Origin: Candidatus Eremiobacterota bacterium
GTDB lineage: Bacteria; Vulcanimicrobiota; Vulcanimicrobiia; Vulcanimicrobiales; Vulcanimicrobiaceae
Assembly: GCA_019240525.1 (NCBI GenBank)
Contig: JAFAYE010000001.1
Span: 1,089,300 to 1,153,299, forward strand
Length of the DNA stretch: 64,000 nt
Direction of reading: 5' to 3'
Shown here: positions 33,296-41,043 of the stretch, one piece after another
How the letters are laid out: every line of letters starts with the position of its first letter
Numbering within the stretch: the stretch's first letter is position 1
Notes under the pieces: generated by a model
The model's database searches: none
What the model was told of the DNA's origin: nothing
Seen by the model: only the letters and a program-made list of their open reading frames with translations
Made by a program: the position numbers and the translations under genes

Positions 33296-33449
33296 ATCGA
33301 TATCCTTGGTTCGCCGGTCGGTTGCTCGGCTACTGCTTCATTCTTTTTTCATGCCGCGCCGATACGATGCGCAGACGGTCCGAGATGCCGCGCGTGGCGA
33401 GGTAGCAGTGTCTGGGGGAAACTGTTCGAGCGCCGCGGCACCTCGGCCG

Positions 33450-33923
33450 TCATTCGACTCGCAACGGCGCTTCTTCGGACTCGGCGATCCCAGGGGTATT
33501 TCGCGCGATGATATACAGCTCGTACCAATGCCGGCGCGATAGCGGCGGCAACTCGAGCACGTGCGTGTGGAAGCGGTAGATCCCGGGCGCAACGTGCGCG
33601 CTATTGATCGAGAAAGCCGCTGTTCGAACTTCAACCGACGCAACGTTGGTGCTCACGAGAATCGTTCCGTCGAACCAGCTTCCCGGTTCGATCCTCAAGG
33701 TCGAGAACCACACGCGCACGATTCGGGGGGGCGCGTTCGGAGCCGCGACCGGCGGTGATGGCCATGCGCGCGGTTGCTTTTCCGAAACGGTCACATTCAG
33801 CGGAACCGAAACCGGCTTGGTCGAACAAGCGCCGAGCAACGTCGCTAATGCCGCCGCCGGGCATATCAAATGCAAGCTACGAAAAGGGTTACGAGGCAAA
33901 TCGGAGGATGAGCGCCGGTACAT
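33450..33923 (-). CDS. Small lipoprotein, unknown function
   Basis: A 157-aa predicted lipoprotein. The start is the ATG at 33923, giving a basic N-region and hydrophobic core that end in a lipobox (AAALATLLGAC). The mature part is beta-rich: VPLNVTVSEKQP, RIVRVWFSTLRIEPGSWFDG, SVEVRTAAFSINSAH, IYRFHTHVLELPPLSRRHWY and LYIIARNTPG. It resembles an Ig-like or CopC-like sandwich. A longer frame exists upstream to 34181 but runs through the divergent membrane-protein gene and reads as non-protein. The start codon overlaps the start of that divergent gene (CATG). GAGG precedes it at short spacing. Confidence 0.7.
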   Translation of the reverse strand: MYRRSSSDLPRNPFRSLHLICPAAALATLLGACSTKPVSVPLNVTVSEKQPRAWPSPPVAAPNAPPRIVRVWFSTLRIEPGSWFDGTILVSTNVASVEVRTAAFSINSAHVAPGIYRFHTHVLELPPLSRRHWYELYIIARNTPGIAESEEAPLRVE

Positions 33924-35034
33924 GAACCTCGTGGATTTGCCGTCGTCTCGAACGCCGAGCGAACCGGCGCTTCCGCGATTCGACGTTGCCAGCGAGAGTT
34001 CTGGCGCGCCGACGCGGCTCGATTGGCTTGTGACCCTAGCGGGCCTTTGGATCATGACGGGGCTATTTATCGACGCCCACGAGCATCTCTTCTTGGCGGT
34101 CGAGTCGTTTCTGAATCCGTGGCACATGACGATGTACAGCGGCGCAGTCTTCGCCGCCGTCGTCATGGGCGCCACAATCATCCGAAACTACCAACGCTCC
34201 GGCTCATTTTGGAAGGCGATCCCTCCGGGTTACGTGCAAAGCGTCTTTGGGGTTGGCGGGCTGCTGCTCGGCGGCGCACTCGATTTCGTTTGGCACGCTA
34301 TCTTCGGTTTCGAGCATCAGCTCGATCTGCTGCTAAGTCCCCCGCACCTATTCTTGCTAACCGGACTCTTCTTCTTGATCACGGGTCCTCTGCGCAGCGC
34401 GCTGCAGCGTCCGGATGCGCCGAACCTTTTTCAACAGCTGCCGATGCTCGTTTCGCTCGGGCTGGCGTTCGAGATCGTTCAGTTCGTTACGCAATACGGC
34501 TTCTATCCCGAAGCCTTGATGCGCGATCATCCGCTTTCTCAGGTAACGTTTCAGCGCGAACAATTCGCTCTCTCGGTTTTTCTCTTCTATCGGCAGGCGT
34601 TGGAGATCTCTATCGTTATCTGGCAGAGCCTCTTGCTCGCGGCTGCAATCCTTTATCTCGCACTCCGCCGACGGCTCTGCTTCGGCGCGCTCGTCGTCTT
34701 GTGCGTCGTCGAAAAGCTTTGGATCGGGGGAGAGCTTTCCAGCGACGGCATGGAGCTCGTGCTGGTGGTGCTCGCGTCGGCGGCGGCGGGGCTAGTGGGC
34801 GATTGGCTCGTCGCCAAGCTGCGGCCCTCGGCGAGCCGGCCAAATAATTATCGTCTGCTCGGCTTCGCGGTCCCGGCGGCGTACTTCGCTGCATACTTTG
34901 CCTTCGCGGTTCCGATGTTCGGCGGTACGTGGTGGGACGCGAGTTTCGTCTTCGGCTCCATCGCCGAAGCGGGCATCATCGGGCTCTGCGTCAGTCAGCT
35001 CTTGCTCGCAGGATCGCAGCCGAATACGGCATGA
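33922..35034 (+). CDS. His-rich multi-pass membrane protein of unknown function
   Basis: A 370-aa protein with about nine membrane segments. I start it at ATG 33922, with GGAGG 14 nt upstream; a GTG at 33931 is an alternative. Most striking are conserved-looking His/Asp/Glu/Trp residues inside or beside the helices: GLFIDAHEHLFLAVESF, LNPWHMTMYSGAVF, LDFVWHAIFGFEHQLD and LLLSPPHLFLLTG. Such clusters usually bind a metal or haem. I believe proteins with PWH..LYSG and SP.HL motifs are also found, unannotated, in actinobacteria. The stop overlaps the ATG of the GT39 gene (ATGA), which implies joint function with a lipid-linked sugar pathway. No established family name is known to me. Confidence 0.8.
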   Translation: MNLVDLPSSRTPSEPALPRFDVASESSGAPTRLDWLVTLAGLWIMTGLFIDAHEHLFLAVESFLNPWHMTMYSGAVFAAVVMGATIIRNYQRSGSFWKAIPPGYVQSVFGVGGLLLGGALDFVWHAIFGFEHQLDLLLSPPHLFLLTGLFFLITGPLRSALQRPDAPNLFQQLPMLVSLGLAFEIVQFVTQYGFYPEALMRDHPLSQVTFQREQFALSVFLFYRQALEISIVIWQSLLLAAAILYLALRRRLCFGALVVLCVVEKLWIGGELSSDGMELVLVVLASAAAGLVGDWLVAKLRPSASRPNNYRLLGFAVPAAYFAAYFAFAVPMFGGTWWDASFVFGSIAEAGIIGLCVSQLLLAGSQPNTA

Positions 35035-36599
35035 AGCTCCACCCGAGCGCGTACGCGCTCGCGCTTGGCGCAATTGCCGTTCACCTCGCATTCAATCACC
35101 GCTTCGGATTTTATCGCGACGAGCTGTATTTTATCGACTGCGCGCGTCACCTCGCATGGGGTTACGTCGACCAGCCGCCTCTCGCGCCCTTCGTCACGTG
35201 GCTGACTTCGCCGCTGGGTTATCCCGTATGGGCACTGCGCTTCTTTCCGGGCATCTTTGCCGGCGTCACCGTCCTCTTCGGGTGCGCGATCGCGCGCGAA
35301 TTTGGAGGACGCGCGTTTGCGCAACTGTTGACCGGCCTAACCATTTTCCTGGCGCCCGGATTGATCGGCATCGCCTACGGTCTGTCGACTGAGTTCCTAT
35401 CGCCCGCATCGTGGACTGTCTTTCTCTACCTGGTTATACGCCTGGTAAAGTCCCAAGATCGCCGATTGTACGTTCCGATCGCCTTGGTCCTGACGATTGC
35501 GCTCTATGCGAAGTATTCGATCGCCGGTTGCGCGATTGCGGTGGCGCTTGGATTGCTGATCGCCGGCCACGCGCGTTTGTTGCGATCGCGCTGGCTAGTA
35601 TTGGGCGTCGCATTGACCTTCGTGCTACTACTGCCAAACGCTCTATGGCAAGCCCGTCACGGCCTACCGATGCTGGAAGTCCTTCACAACGATCAGCTCA
35701 ATCGGCACGCGCTCGCCAACGGCATGGCCGACGAGTCGCCGAATCGCTGGACGAACGCCCTCTACATGCTGGGACTGCAGTTCGCCTATCAAAATCCACT
35801 CTACGCAGCAGTGTGGATTTGGGGACTCATATGGTTGTGGTCGTTTGATTCCGCTAAGAACGATCGCAATCGCATTCCCCCATATCGCTTCTTGACAATC
35901 GCTTATTTCATTCTTCTCGGCGCCCTCATCCTGACGATCGGCCGGGGCTACTACATTCAAGGCTACTATCCAGCGCTCTTTGCAGCGGGCGCCGTCGCGG
36001 TCGAACGCGCCGTTTCGGATGGGCGTCGTACCGCACGGATTGCGCTGATCGGCGCCGTCGTCGTTGCCGGGATGCCCATGTTTCCTCTCTCGCTTCCGGT
36101 GCTTTCGCTTCCGGCCTATATGGCATACGAGCGCGCGATCGGCTTAAGCCGCCCAACGCCACCCGACGGAAAATATCATCTCATCAACCCCATGTTTGCA
36201 GACCAGCTCGGCTGGAAGACGATGACCCAAATGGTGGCTGGCGTGTACTGGTCGTTGCCGCCCTCGCAACGCGCAGTCACTGCGGTCTTCGCCGACCGCT
36301 ATGCCTACGCTGGCGCGCTCGACTACTACGGACCGCGGTACGGGCTGCCGGCGGTCATCAGTCCGAACAATTCATACTATCTTTGGGGAACGCGCGGGTA
36401 TAGCGGACGCTCGGTGCTCGCTGTGGGCGCGACCGATTATTGGCTGTTGATGCGCTGGTTTGGCAGCGTACGTCAAGTCGCCGTCTACCGCAACGATTAT
36501 CGCTGGATGCTCGAAGGACCACTGCCCATCTATCTCTGCACGCGTCCCCGAGCGTCGCTCGCCGCGATGTGGCCGGCTTTCAAGTATTACGGGCTCTGA
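35031..36599 (+). CDS. GT39-family (PMT/ArnT-like) membrane glycosyltransferase
   Basis: A 522-aa polytopic membrane enzyme that would move a sugar from a polyprenyl-phosphate donor to a protein or lipid at the outer face of the cytoplasmic membrane. The ATG at 35031 overlaps the stop of the His-rich membrane protein gene. The first loop carries the family signature FNHRFGFYRDELYFIDCARH followed by LAWGYVDQPPLAPFVTWL, including the Asp-Glu pair used in catalysis by PMT/ArnT enzymes. Some ten or more hydrophobic segments follow, with a soluble-looking C-terminal part (about residues 390-522). The acceptor is unknown. The RDEL(Y)F...WGYVD..P pattern makes the family call firm. Confidence 0.9.
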   Translation: MKLHPSAYALALGAIAVHLAFNHRFGFYRDELYFIDCARHLAWGYVDQPPLAPFVTWLTSPLGYPVWALRFFPGIFAGVTVLFGCAIAREFGGRAFAQLLTGLTIFLAPGLIGIAYGLSTEFLSPASWTVFLYLVIRLVKSQDRRLYVPIALVLTIALYAKYSIAGCAIAVALGLLIAGHARLLRSRWLVLGVALTFVLLLPNALWQARHGLPMLEVLHNDQLNRHALANGMADESPNRWTNALYMLGLQFAYQNPLYAAVWIWGLIWLWSFDSAKNDRNRIPPYRFLTIAYFILLGALILTIGRGYYIQGYYPALFAAGAVAVERAVSDGRRTARIALIGAVVVAGMPMFPLSLPVLSLPAYMAYERAIGLSRPTPPDGKYHLINPMFADQLGWKTMTQMVAGVYWSLPPSQRAVTAVFADRYAYAGALDYYGPRYGLPAVISPNNSYYLWGTRGYSGRSVLAVGATDYWLLMRWFGSVRQVAVYRNDYRWMLEGPLPIYLCTRPRASLAAMWPAFKYYGL

Positions 36600-36657
36600 G
36601 CGATAAGGGCTCGGAACAAAAAAAGGAAACGCTCCTTCATGGGAATGAATTATCGGC

Positions 36658-37359
36658 ATGGAAAACGTTTCCGCAGAGCGCTCCGCCGGATGGTCGGTCT
36701 TGTGTTACGTCGCGGTCCTTCTCCTGGCGACGTTTCTCAACAACGGGATGCCGTCAATCGGCGCACGACCGATCGACATTGCATTAGCTATTGATTCGCA
36801 CCGGTTCGATCTGCTTTTCGGGGCGTGGCTGACGTTTCCGGCGGCGGCATTCTTCCTGTGGTTCCTCGTCGGCCTGCGCAGCTATCTGGCAAACGCCCCG
36901 GGGCGACAAGAAGGCCTTCCGATGTTTGCGCTGGTTGCCGGCGTCGTGATGACGGCAACGTCGTTATGGGCGGCCTCGATATTAACCGCGGCGCTATACG
37001 CTCTGCCCGATGCTTTCAAAGCCACGGGCCTGGCCAGCCTGTACGATGCTTTTGTCTTCGCGCAAGGCGGCCTTGGCTACGCGCCCGTCTCCATCTTTCT
37101 GTTCGCGGCCGCACATAGTATGCGGCGCCACGACCGGGCTCCGCTCTGGCTGGCGTGGCTCGGGTACCTGGCGGCGGCGGGAACGGCGATGGCGACGCTA
37201 TCGATTTTCGCGATGGATTCCTTCATGGCGCCGGGCCAGCCCGGCCCGGGTCTGCTCGGCGCGATTCCCGCGGCAATCTGGCTGATCGCCGTAGGTATCG
37301 TCTTGATTCTTCAGATTAGGCGCGGATCGGCGGTCGAGAGTACGTCGGCGGCATCGTAG
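36658..37359 (+). CDS. Six-TM membrane protein (DUF4386-like)
   Basis: A 233-aa integral membrane protein with about six helices: WSVLCYVAVLLLATFL, LLFGAWLTFPAAAFFLWFLV, MFALVAGVVMTATSLWAASI, GYAPVSIFLFAAAHSM, WLAWLGYLAAAGTAMATLS and AIPAAIWLIAVGIVLILQI. The arrangement resembles DUF4386-type proteins, but the match is by overall pattern only. No catalytic or transport motif is seen. The RBS is weak. Its last 49 bp overlap the 3' end of the convergent SRAP gene, so the two mRNAs are complementary there. Confidence 0.75.
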   Translation: MENVSAERSAGWSVLCYVAVLLLATFLNNGMPSIGARPIDIALAIDSHRFDLLFGAWLTFPAAAFFLWFLVGLRSYLANAPGRQEGLPMFALVAGVVMTATSLWAASILTAALYALPDAFKATGLASLYDAFVFAQGGLGYAPVSIFLFAAAHSMRRHDRAPLWLAWLGYLAAAGTAMATLSIFAMDSFMAPGQPGPGLLGAIPAAIWLIAVGIVLILQIRRGSAVESTSAAS

Positions 37360-37922
37360 TTTGCATTGTTCACCCGCGTCGAGACTTCCCGAATGCTCAT
37401 GACGTTCGGGTCGAGTGGCCGGAGCAATGCGGCGGCGATACCGGGCGGGAGCGGATCGGGATCGAGCCACACATCGACGCTTGAACCCACGAGAATAACC
37501 GGCATGCGGTTGTGGACGCCGGCGACCAAAGCGTTCGGCTCGCACGTCGCAACGTCGCACGACGCGCTCCCATTGCTTTGCTCCCAAAGACCGGCAAAGG
37601 CAAACGGCTCTCCCGACTTCAAGGTGAAGTAAAACGGGCGGCCGTTCGACCATTCGTAGAAGCCGTCGGCGAACTCGACGCAGCGCCGGCGGATCGGGCC
37701 GCGCCGCGCTACGAGCGATTCGCTGCGAATGTTGATGCGGCCGCGAATTCCCCACTGTAGCAATTCCGCAACGCCGCGACCCTCGTCGCGCAAACCGACG
37801 ACGACTTGTGTCGGTGCGATATTATAGCGCGGCAGACGCGTTTCGCTGAACTCGGGAAAGCGGAAGCGCGGAAAGGCTGCTCCCAACGCGCCGGGCTTGG
37901 TCAGCGTAAATCGACCGCACAT
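37311..37922 (-). CDS. yedK: SRAP/YedK-family abasic-site DNA-protein crosslink protein
   Basis: A 203-aa SOS response-associated peptidase (SRAP/HMCES family) that shields abasic sites in single-stranded DNA by a covalent bond through Cys2. Key parts are present: MCGRFTLTK with Cys2 exposed after Met removal, RYNIAPTQVVVGLRDEGRG, NIRSES, CVEFADGFYEWSNG with the active Glu, and VHNRMPVILVG with the conserved His. The length is typical. It is divergent from the CsgG-like gene with 83 bp between, where a CATAAT box could serve as a -10 element. Its 3' end overlaps the convergent six-TM gene by 49 bp. Confidence 0.93.
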   Translation of the reverse strand: MCGRFTLTKPGALGAAFPRFRFPEFSETRLPRYNIAPTQVVVGLRDEGRGVAELLQWGIRGRINIRSESLVARRGPIRRRCVEFADGFYEWSNGRPFYFTLKSGEPFAFAGLWEQSNGSASCDVATCEPNALVAGVHNRMPVILVGSSVDVWLDPDPLPPGIAAALLRPLDPNVMSIREVSTRVNNANYDAADVLSTADPRLI

Positions 37923-38005
37923 ACGGCGGTCTTCGACACTCCCGTGGTCTACTGATTTATGGCATAATAGTACGGCTTTCCCGTTCTTGCGAGGAGGACT
38001 TTATC

Positions 38006-38950
38006 GTGTATCGCCGCTTTCTTCACACCGCTCTGGTCGCCGCATTGGCCTGCTCCCCACTCGTTGCCGTCGCGCAGCAGGCCGGCTCGCGACCTGCAGT
38101 CGCCGTCTTAGATTTCTCCGCCAATGGCCTTACCTCGAACTGGTGGGGATCGTTCGAGCCTGGTGTCGCCCTGAGCGATCTGCTGACGGATCGAATGGTC
38201 AACGACGGACGCTTCAACGTACTCGACCGAAGCCACCTGAGCGCGACACTCGGCGAGCATCAACTTGGGGCGAGCGGCGAAGTCGACCCGCAGAGCGCAA
38301 TCACTGCGGGCCGGATGGTCGGGGCGCGCTATCTCGTCACCGGCAACGTTTTGCAGCTCGACCAAACCGGACAGAGCGGCGCCAGTGCCGGAAGCTTACT
38401 GCCCGGAGTCTTCGGCGCGGCAGCCGGCGGCGTTTCGACGCATCGCGTGACGATCAAAGTGGCGGTGCGCATCATTGATGCACGCACCGGACAGATCGTG
38501 CAAAGCTTCTCCGATGAAGAGACGCGCTCGGGAACTTCCTGGAACGCCGGCGGCGTCGCCGGATATGCCGGCGGATCTTATAGCAACGAACAGTTCGTCA
38601 ATAGTGACATGGGCCACCTCATCGACGACGAGGCCGCAAAGATTGCCGCTTCGATCGATCCGAGCCGGTTGAGCGCGGGGCCGTCGGCGCCGGCGTTAAC
38701 CGGGCATATCGCCGCGATTGACGGTCGAAACGTCATTATCGATCTCGGTAGCAATAATGGAGTTGCCGTGGGGCAGACATTCGATATCGTACGGCTAAAG
38801 TCGATCGTCGATCCCACGACTCACGCGACGCTTCACGTTAGCGAAAATGTCGGACGCCTGCAGATCGATTCGGTCAACGAAAACGCGTCGGTCGGTCACG
38901 TGGTCTCCGGCAGCGCGGCGGTACGATTGACGGTAACGTTAGAGCCCTAG
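38006..38950 (+). CDS. CsgG-like exported protein with a FlgT-C-like domain
   Basis: A 314-aa exported protein. The GTG at 38006 is preceded by GAGGAGG, and the signal peptide is FLHTALVAALACSPLVAVAQQ. The CsgG-like domain (about residues 30-215) has PAVAVLDFSANGLTSNWW, LSDLLTDRMVNDGRFNVLDR, ARYLVTGNVLQLDQ and KVAVRIIDARTGQIVQSFS. The end (about 235-314) has GHIAAIDGRNVIIDLGSNNG, then VGQTFDIVR, like the C-terminal domain of FlgT. CsgG forms the curli export pore; CsgG-like proteins without curli genes often serve other outer-membrane or periplasmic assemblies. There is no lipobox Cys, so it is probably periplasmic rather than an anchored pore. A 14-bp hairpin follows the gene. Confidence 0.85.
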   Translation: MYRRFLHTALVAALACSPLVAVAQQAGSRPAVAVLDFSANGLTSNWWGSFEPGVALSDLLTDRMVNDGRFNVLDRSHLSATLGEHQLGASGEVDPQSAITAGRMVGARYLVTGNVLQLDQTGQSGASAGSLLPGVFGAAAGGVSTHRVTIKVAVRIIDARTGQIVQSFSDEETRSGTSWNAGGVAGYAGGSYSNEQFVNSDMGHLIDDEAAKIAASIDPSRLSAGPSAPALTGHIAAIDGRNVIIDLGSNNGVAVGQTFDIVRLKSIVDPTTHATLHVSENVGRLQIDSVNENASVGHVVSGSAAVRLTVTLEP

Positions 38951-38969
38951 GGAACCCAACGCGCTCAGG

Positions 38970-39006
38970 GTCGCTCGCATCACGCGGTACCGGTGATGCG
39001 AGCGAC
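38970..39006. terminator. 14-bp inverted repeat at the junction of convergent genes
   Basis: GTCGCTCGCATCAC (38970-38983) and GTGATGCGAGCGAC (38993-39006) are perfect complements with a 9-nt loop. The hairpin starts 19 nt after the CsgG-like stop and includes the last codons and stop of the convergent M48-RDD gene. It could end transcription from both sides. No U-tract is seen. Confidence 0.7.
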
Positions 39007-40452
39007 GACGCGCTCCACTTTGACGACGCGCGTTCGCGTCCAGCGATCGTGCAACAGAACCCGACGCCAGATGAAGCTGAGCGGAACGATCAGCCACCAG
39101 ACTAACCCGACAATGAGATACCGGCAAATCGTGCGCGCGATGCTGGGTTTGGCGAAATCGATCGTAACGACTCGAAGCCCGGCGATCATCATCCCGAAGG
39201 TTTGACCCGCGACGATGACGAGCGCGGCGAGGTAGACTGGGAACCAGAACGCAAAGCCGAGATGGCGGATCGCCGCCGACACGAACACGCCGATCGCATC
39301 GAAGCTCACTGGAACCTCGTTACCGCCGACGTCCACGTGAACGCCTTGATCGGAGACTGTCGTCGGTGGTCCCGACGACTCGAGTGGGTTCTCCCAGTGC
39401 CAGCTAACATGTGGCCCACGCGGCCCCTTTGCCGGCGATGCCGAGGGTGATGGTGCCGACGTCGCTACCGCCCGAGGCTCGGTCCTATAGGCGGCAACGG
39501 GCGCAACGTTCCCACCAAATGAGGTGATAATCGCGGTGACCACGACCGCGTCGATCGCCGACGCGGTACAGCGCCGCCACCAGCCGGCGCAATCCCGCGC
39601 GGCGACGTGGACCTTACCGGGCGCGGCGAGCGCCGGCGGCTCCTCGCTGCGTTCGCGCAAGAACCATTCTTCCGCGGTTGCGTAACGCTGCGACGCCATG
39701 AAGGAACGCAGCGAGGCAATGCGACGCGTCGCATAGGGCTCGCTGCTAAGCCATTCTCCCCAGCGAAGCACGGAATCGTCCTGTATCTCGTCGTGCTGCT
39801 GCGCGAAGATTTCGTAATCGACCCTGCGGCCGAATTCGTGAAACGCCGCAATTCCCATCGCACGAACGCCGGCGTCGAGCGAGCCGCAGCAGAGCAGTCC
39901 AACCTTGTCACAAGTCAGCGCACAGCGGCGCAGCCATGCGCCAAAGATCAGCGAAACGATTGCATTCTCATTGCCGTTAACGCTGAGCAGCGAGTGGAAC
40001 CGAGTATGGCCTGCGGCGATGTGACCGAGTTCGCGCCCAACCATGAAGGCCAGCTCGTCGTCGGAGAACAGCTCGATCCAATGACTCGAGAGCACGAGCG
40101 AATACGGTTCGCCAAAGCCGAGCGCGACGACCGGCACGAGGTTGTCTTCCCGCACGAAGATCAGTGGCATCGGAATTTCGAGCGCGGCGCAGCTTTGGCG
40201 AACGATCGTAAAAACGCGCGGATACTGACGCTGGTGCACGCGAACGCTCGTACCGAGCAGTCTGCCGCGCGCGAGCGTCACGTAAACCATTGCGATCACG
40301 ATGAAAAGTGCGACCTGCGACGCTCCGATTGATTCGTGCAGCAAATAGCCGATCGCCAACGCGGCGGGAAGCGCAAAAAGCGCCGTGAGCACGAACGCCA
40401 GACGTTCCGACGGCTCTCGGAGCGAGGCCGGTCCGTCGAAGAGCGATTGCAC
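38980..40452 (-). CDS. M48-like peptidase (degenerate) fused to an RDD membrane domain
   Basis: A 490-aa membrane protein. The N-terminal half has two membrane helices and an M48-type domain: FVREDNLVPVVALGFGEPYS, LVLSSHWIELFSDDELAFMV and GRELGHIAAGH. In active M48 peptidases this last motif is HExxH; here the first His is replaced (Arg140-ELGH). The downstream EYxADxxG-type motif reads ALTCDKVGLL, lacking the Glu zinc ligand, so activity is doubtful. The C-terminal half is an RDD domain: AGWWRRCTASAIDAVVV, GQTFGMMIAGLRVVTIDFA, PSIARTICRYLI and RRVLLHDRWTRTRVV. The two are linked by a Ser/Pro/Ala-rich segment. The start is a GTG with GAGG directly adjacent, so its position is uncertain. Confidence 0.82.
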   Translation of the reverse strand: MQSLFDGPASLREPSERLAFVLTALFALPAALAIGYLLHESIGASQVALFIVIAMVYVTLARGRLLGTSVRVHQRQYPRVFTIVRQSCAALEIPMPLIFVREDNLVPVVALGFGEPYSLVLSSHWIELFSDDELAFMVGRELGHIAAGHTRFHSLLSVNGNENAIVSLIFGAWLRRCALTCDKVGLLCCGSLDAGVRAMGIAAFHEFGRRVDYEIFAQQHDEIQDDSVLRWGEWLSSEPYATRRIASLRSFMASQRYATAEEWFLRERSEEPPALAAPGKVHVAARDCAGWWRRCTASAIDAVVVTAIITSFGGNVAPVAAYRTEPRAVATSAPSPSASPAKGPRGPHVSWHWENPLESSGPPTTVSDQGVHVDVGGNEVPVSFDAIGVFVSAAIRHLGFAFWFPVYLAALVIVAGQTFGMMIAGLRVVTIDFAKPSIARTICRYLIVGLVWWLIVPLSFIWRRVLLHDRWTRTRVVKVERVVARITGTA

Positions 40453-40489
40453 CTCAGAGCACTCTGACGGTGCGGCGCGAGGTTCCTAC

Positions 40490-41035
40490 CTAGCGCTTGC
40501 GGGAGGCGGTCTTCTTTCGAGCACCGGCTTTCGAGCGCCCGGACGAGGCTTTCTTGCGCGGTCCGCCGCGCCGGCCGTTCGTGGATGCGCGCGAATCCAG
40601 GCGCTGGCGCGCCCGGGCCCAGCTCTCGCCAATCTCCTCGAGCTCGTCTTCGTCCAAAAGTTCGCGCGCCATTGAGAAGATCGTTGATTCTTCTTCTTGC
40701 ACGTGATGCTTGACGGACTCACCCAGGACCAGCAATTCGGCTTTAAACTGCTCGTCGCGCTTTCTTCCCGAGTTCAAAAGGCTCAGCAGATGTTTGACGA
40801 CGTCGTGTTCGGTATAGGCTTCAAAAACGTCGACGCGCTCGTCGGCTTCTTCAGCGCGGTCGCGCAATTTGGGATAGAATAAACGCTCCTCAAGCGTGGC
40901 GTGAACCGTTAGGGCGTTCTCGATACTCTTCGCGAGTTCGTCGATACGGTCATCATCGGGTTCGCAGCCTTTCACCTCGTCGAGGAGCGTTGAAACCGTT
41001 CGATGCTCTTGCTTGAGAACCGACAAGATATCCAT
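40490..41035 (-). CDS. Hemerythrin/HHE protein with a histone-like basic tail
   Basis: A 181-aa protein. Residues 1-140 are a four-helix HHE/hemerythrin-like domain. Candidate di-iron ligands are His11 (KQEHRTVS), His45 and Glu49 (VHATLEE), His77/His82 (EHDVVKH) and His110-His111/Glu115 (KHHVQEEES). Such domains bind O2, NO or sense iron/redox state. From about residue 154 the sequence turns into a Lys/Arg/Ala/Ser tail (RRGGPRKKASSGRSKAGARK ...), like H1-type DNA-binding tails. That mix is unusual. The start is ATG 41035; 8 bp separate it from the stop of the Nramp-like gene upstream, so the two are likely co-transcribed. A nucleoid-associated iron/oxygen protein is a hypothesis only. Confidence 0.88.
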   Translation of the reverse strand: MDILSVLKQEHRTVSTLLDEVKGCEPDDDRIDELAKSIENALTVHATLEERLFYPKLRDRAEEADERVDVFEAYTEHDVVKHLLSLLNSGRKRDEQFKAELLVLGESVKHHVQEEESTIFSMARELLDEDELEEIGESWARARQRLDSRASTNGRRGGPRKKASSGRSKAGARKKTASRKR

Positions 41036-41043
41036 GGCTGCTA

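Noticed and set aside
33924-34181. N-terminal extension of the lipoprotein frame ending at 33450
   Set aside because: It would run through the divergent His-rich membrane protein gene and place the lipoprotein signal in the middle of the protein, so ATG 33923 is preferred.
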